This document shows, one piece after another, positions 62,640 to 64,000 of a stretch of DNA of 64,000 nucleotides. Numbering within the stretch: the stretch's first letter is position 1; each line of letters opens with the position of its first letter. The position numbers and the translations under genes were made by a program. Source of the DNA: Microglena sp. YARC. Its lineage: Eukaryota; Chlorophyta; Chlorophyceae; Chlamydomonadales; Chlamydomonadaceae. The stretch spans positions 17,081,077-17,145,076 of the forward strand of contig CM039462.1 of NCBI GenBank assembly GCA_022414725.1, given 5' to 3'. The notes below the pieces were generated by a model that ran no database searches, was not told where the DNA came from, and was given only the letters and a program-made list of their open reading frames with translations.

Positions 62640-64000
62640 ATAATCCTTCCACACCACTCAAAACCACCACTCCACACCACTCCACTCCACGTCAGACCAC
62701 ACCACTCCAGACCAAACCACACCAGGCAACACCACTCCACACCACACCAGGCGACGCTACTCCACACCAGACCAGACCACACCACACAACACCAGACAAC
62801 ACCGCACCAGGCAACACTACTCCACACCAGACCAGGCAACACCACACCACTCCACACCACACCACTTCACACCACTCCACACCACTCCACACCACACCAC
62901 TTCACACCACTCCACACCACACCACACCACACCACTCCACACCACACCACACCACACCACACCACACCACACCGCACCACTCCACACCACTCCACACCAC
63001 TCCACACCACTCCACACCACACCACTCCACACCACACCACTTCACACCACTTCACACCACACCACTTCACACCACTCCACACCACTCCACACCACTCCGC
63101 TTCACACCACTCCACACCACACCACTTCGCACCACTCCACACCACACCACTTCACACCACTCCACACCACACCACTTCATACCACTCCACACCAAACCAC
63201 TTCACACCACTCCACACCACACCACACCACTCCACACCACTCCACACCACACCACACCACACCACTCCACTCCACACCACACCACTTCACACCACTCCAC
63301 ACCACACCACTTCACACCACTCCACACCACTTCACACCACACCACTCCACACCACACCACACCACAACACTCCACACCACACCACTTCGCACCACTCCAC
63401 ACCACACCACTTCACACCACTCCACACCACACCACTCCACACCACTCCACTCCAAACCACTTCACACCACTCCACACCACACCACTTCACAACACTACAC
63501 ACCACACCACTTCACACCACTCCACACCATACCACTTCACACCACTCCACACCACACCACTTCACACCACTTCACACAACTCCACACCACACCACTTCAC
63601 ACCACTCCACACAACTCCACACCACACCACTGCACACCACTCCACACCACACCACTTCACACCACTCCCCACCACTGCACACCACACCACTTCACAACAC
63701 TACACACCACACCACTTCACACCACTCCACACCACACCACTTCACACCACTCCACACCACACCACTTCACACCACTCCACACCACACCACTTCCCACCAC
63801 ACCACACCAGGCAACACCTTTCCACACCATACTGCACCATACCAGACAACACCACTCCACACCACTCCACCCCACACCACACCAGACTAGATAGTACCAC
63901 ACCAGGCAACACCTTTCCACCCCACACCGCACCACACCAGACAACACCACTCCACACTTCTCCACACCACACCACTCCAGACCAAACAGCTCCACACCAC
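62640..64000. repeat. ACCAC-type satellite running off the window
   Basis: At least 1.36 kb of CCACACCACTCCACACCACA and CCACACCACTTCACACCACT units: a 5-base ACCAC/TCCAC/TTCAC unit with higher-order structure of about 25-40 bases. All frames are open, giving HTTPHHT or VWCGVVWSGV products; none is called. It lies in intron 2 of VTA1. Confidence 0.95.

Noticed and set aside
62592..63995. Open frames of HHTT or VWCGVVW type
   Set aside because: They come from the ACCAC satellite, which has no stop in most frames. No domain, start context or splice signal.

Overview
The window reads as nuclear DNA of a green alga, probably a chlorophyte or prasinophyte with a large, repeat-swollen genome. The basis is spliced genes with GT-AG introns, plant-type CCCTAAA telomere motifs, an octotricopeptide-repeat (OPR) protein, a gene resembling the algal major lipid droplet protein, tRNA-derived SINEs and several families of short inverted-repeat transposons. 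There is a 1,000-base assembly gap at 15501-16500. No rRNA, intact tRNA gene, CRISPR array or bacterial operon is visible.

Layout. 1-3400: tandem and dispersed repeats, including a telomere motif inside a hairpin. 3488-24803 (+): one very long gene for an RFWD3-like E3 ubiquitin ligase (SUMO-interacting motif, RING, coiled coil, WD40-like C-terminus), with introns inflated by minisatellites. 24.8-30.2 kb: tandem arrays, a SINE and transposon fragments. 30.5-37.5 kb (+): an OPR protein likely to bind organellar RNA. 37.5-43 kb: repeats and orphan ORFs. 43.0-45.06 kb (-): a six-exon lipid-droplet protein with compact, clean introns. 45-50 kb: mostly transposon-like repeats. 50.0-51.95 kb (+): an unrecognised four-exon gene. 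53.85-54.36 kb (-): a small protein with a UBZ-like zinc finger and a PCNA-binding (PIP) box. 55.3-57.5 kb (-): a conserved multi-pass membrane protein, 5' end not found. 61.09 kb to the right edge (+): the first two exons of VTA1/LIP5, the Vps4 cofactor of the ESCRT pathway, followed by an ACCAC-type satellite running off the window.

The most striking pattern is that in three genes (RFWD3-like, OPR and the membrane protein) the DNA spanning an exon-intron junction has been tandemly duplicated into the intron, again and again, at acceptor or donor sides. Periods are often exact (112 bp at the RFWD3 exon 2 acceptor, 128 bp in the membrane gene). Copies carry 20-90 bases of exon plus the splice site; some keep a perfect splice site and reading frame, others have lost either. 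One 1.6-kb intron is made almost entirely of copies of its own two ends. The lipid-droplet gene and the four-exon gene at 50 kb show none of this. The process appears to be a route of intron growth that creates arrays of decoy splice sites, and in the OPR gene it copies a piece of an RNA-binding repeat. The genes do not form one pathway; the window is a normal eukaryotic gene neighbourhood, and its interest lies in how introns and repeats are built.
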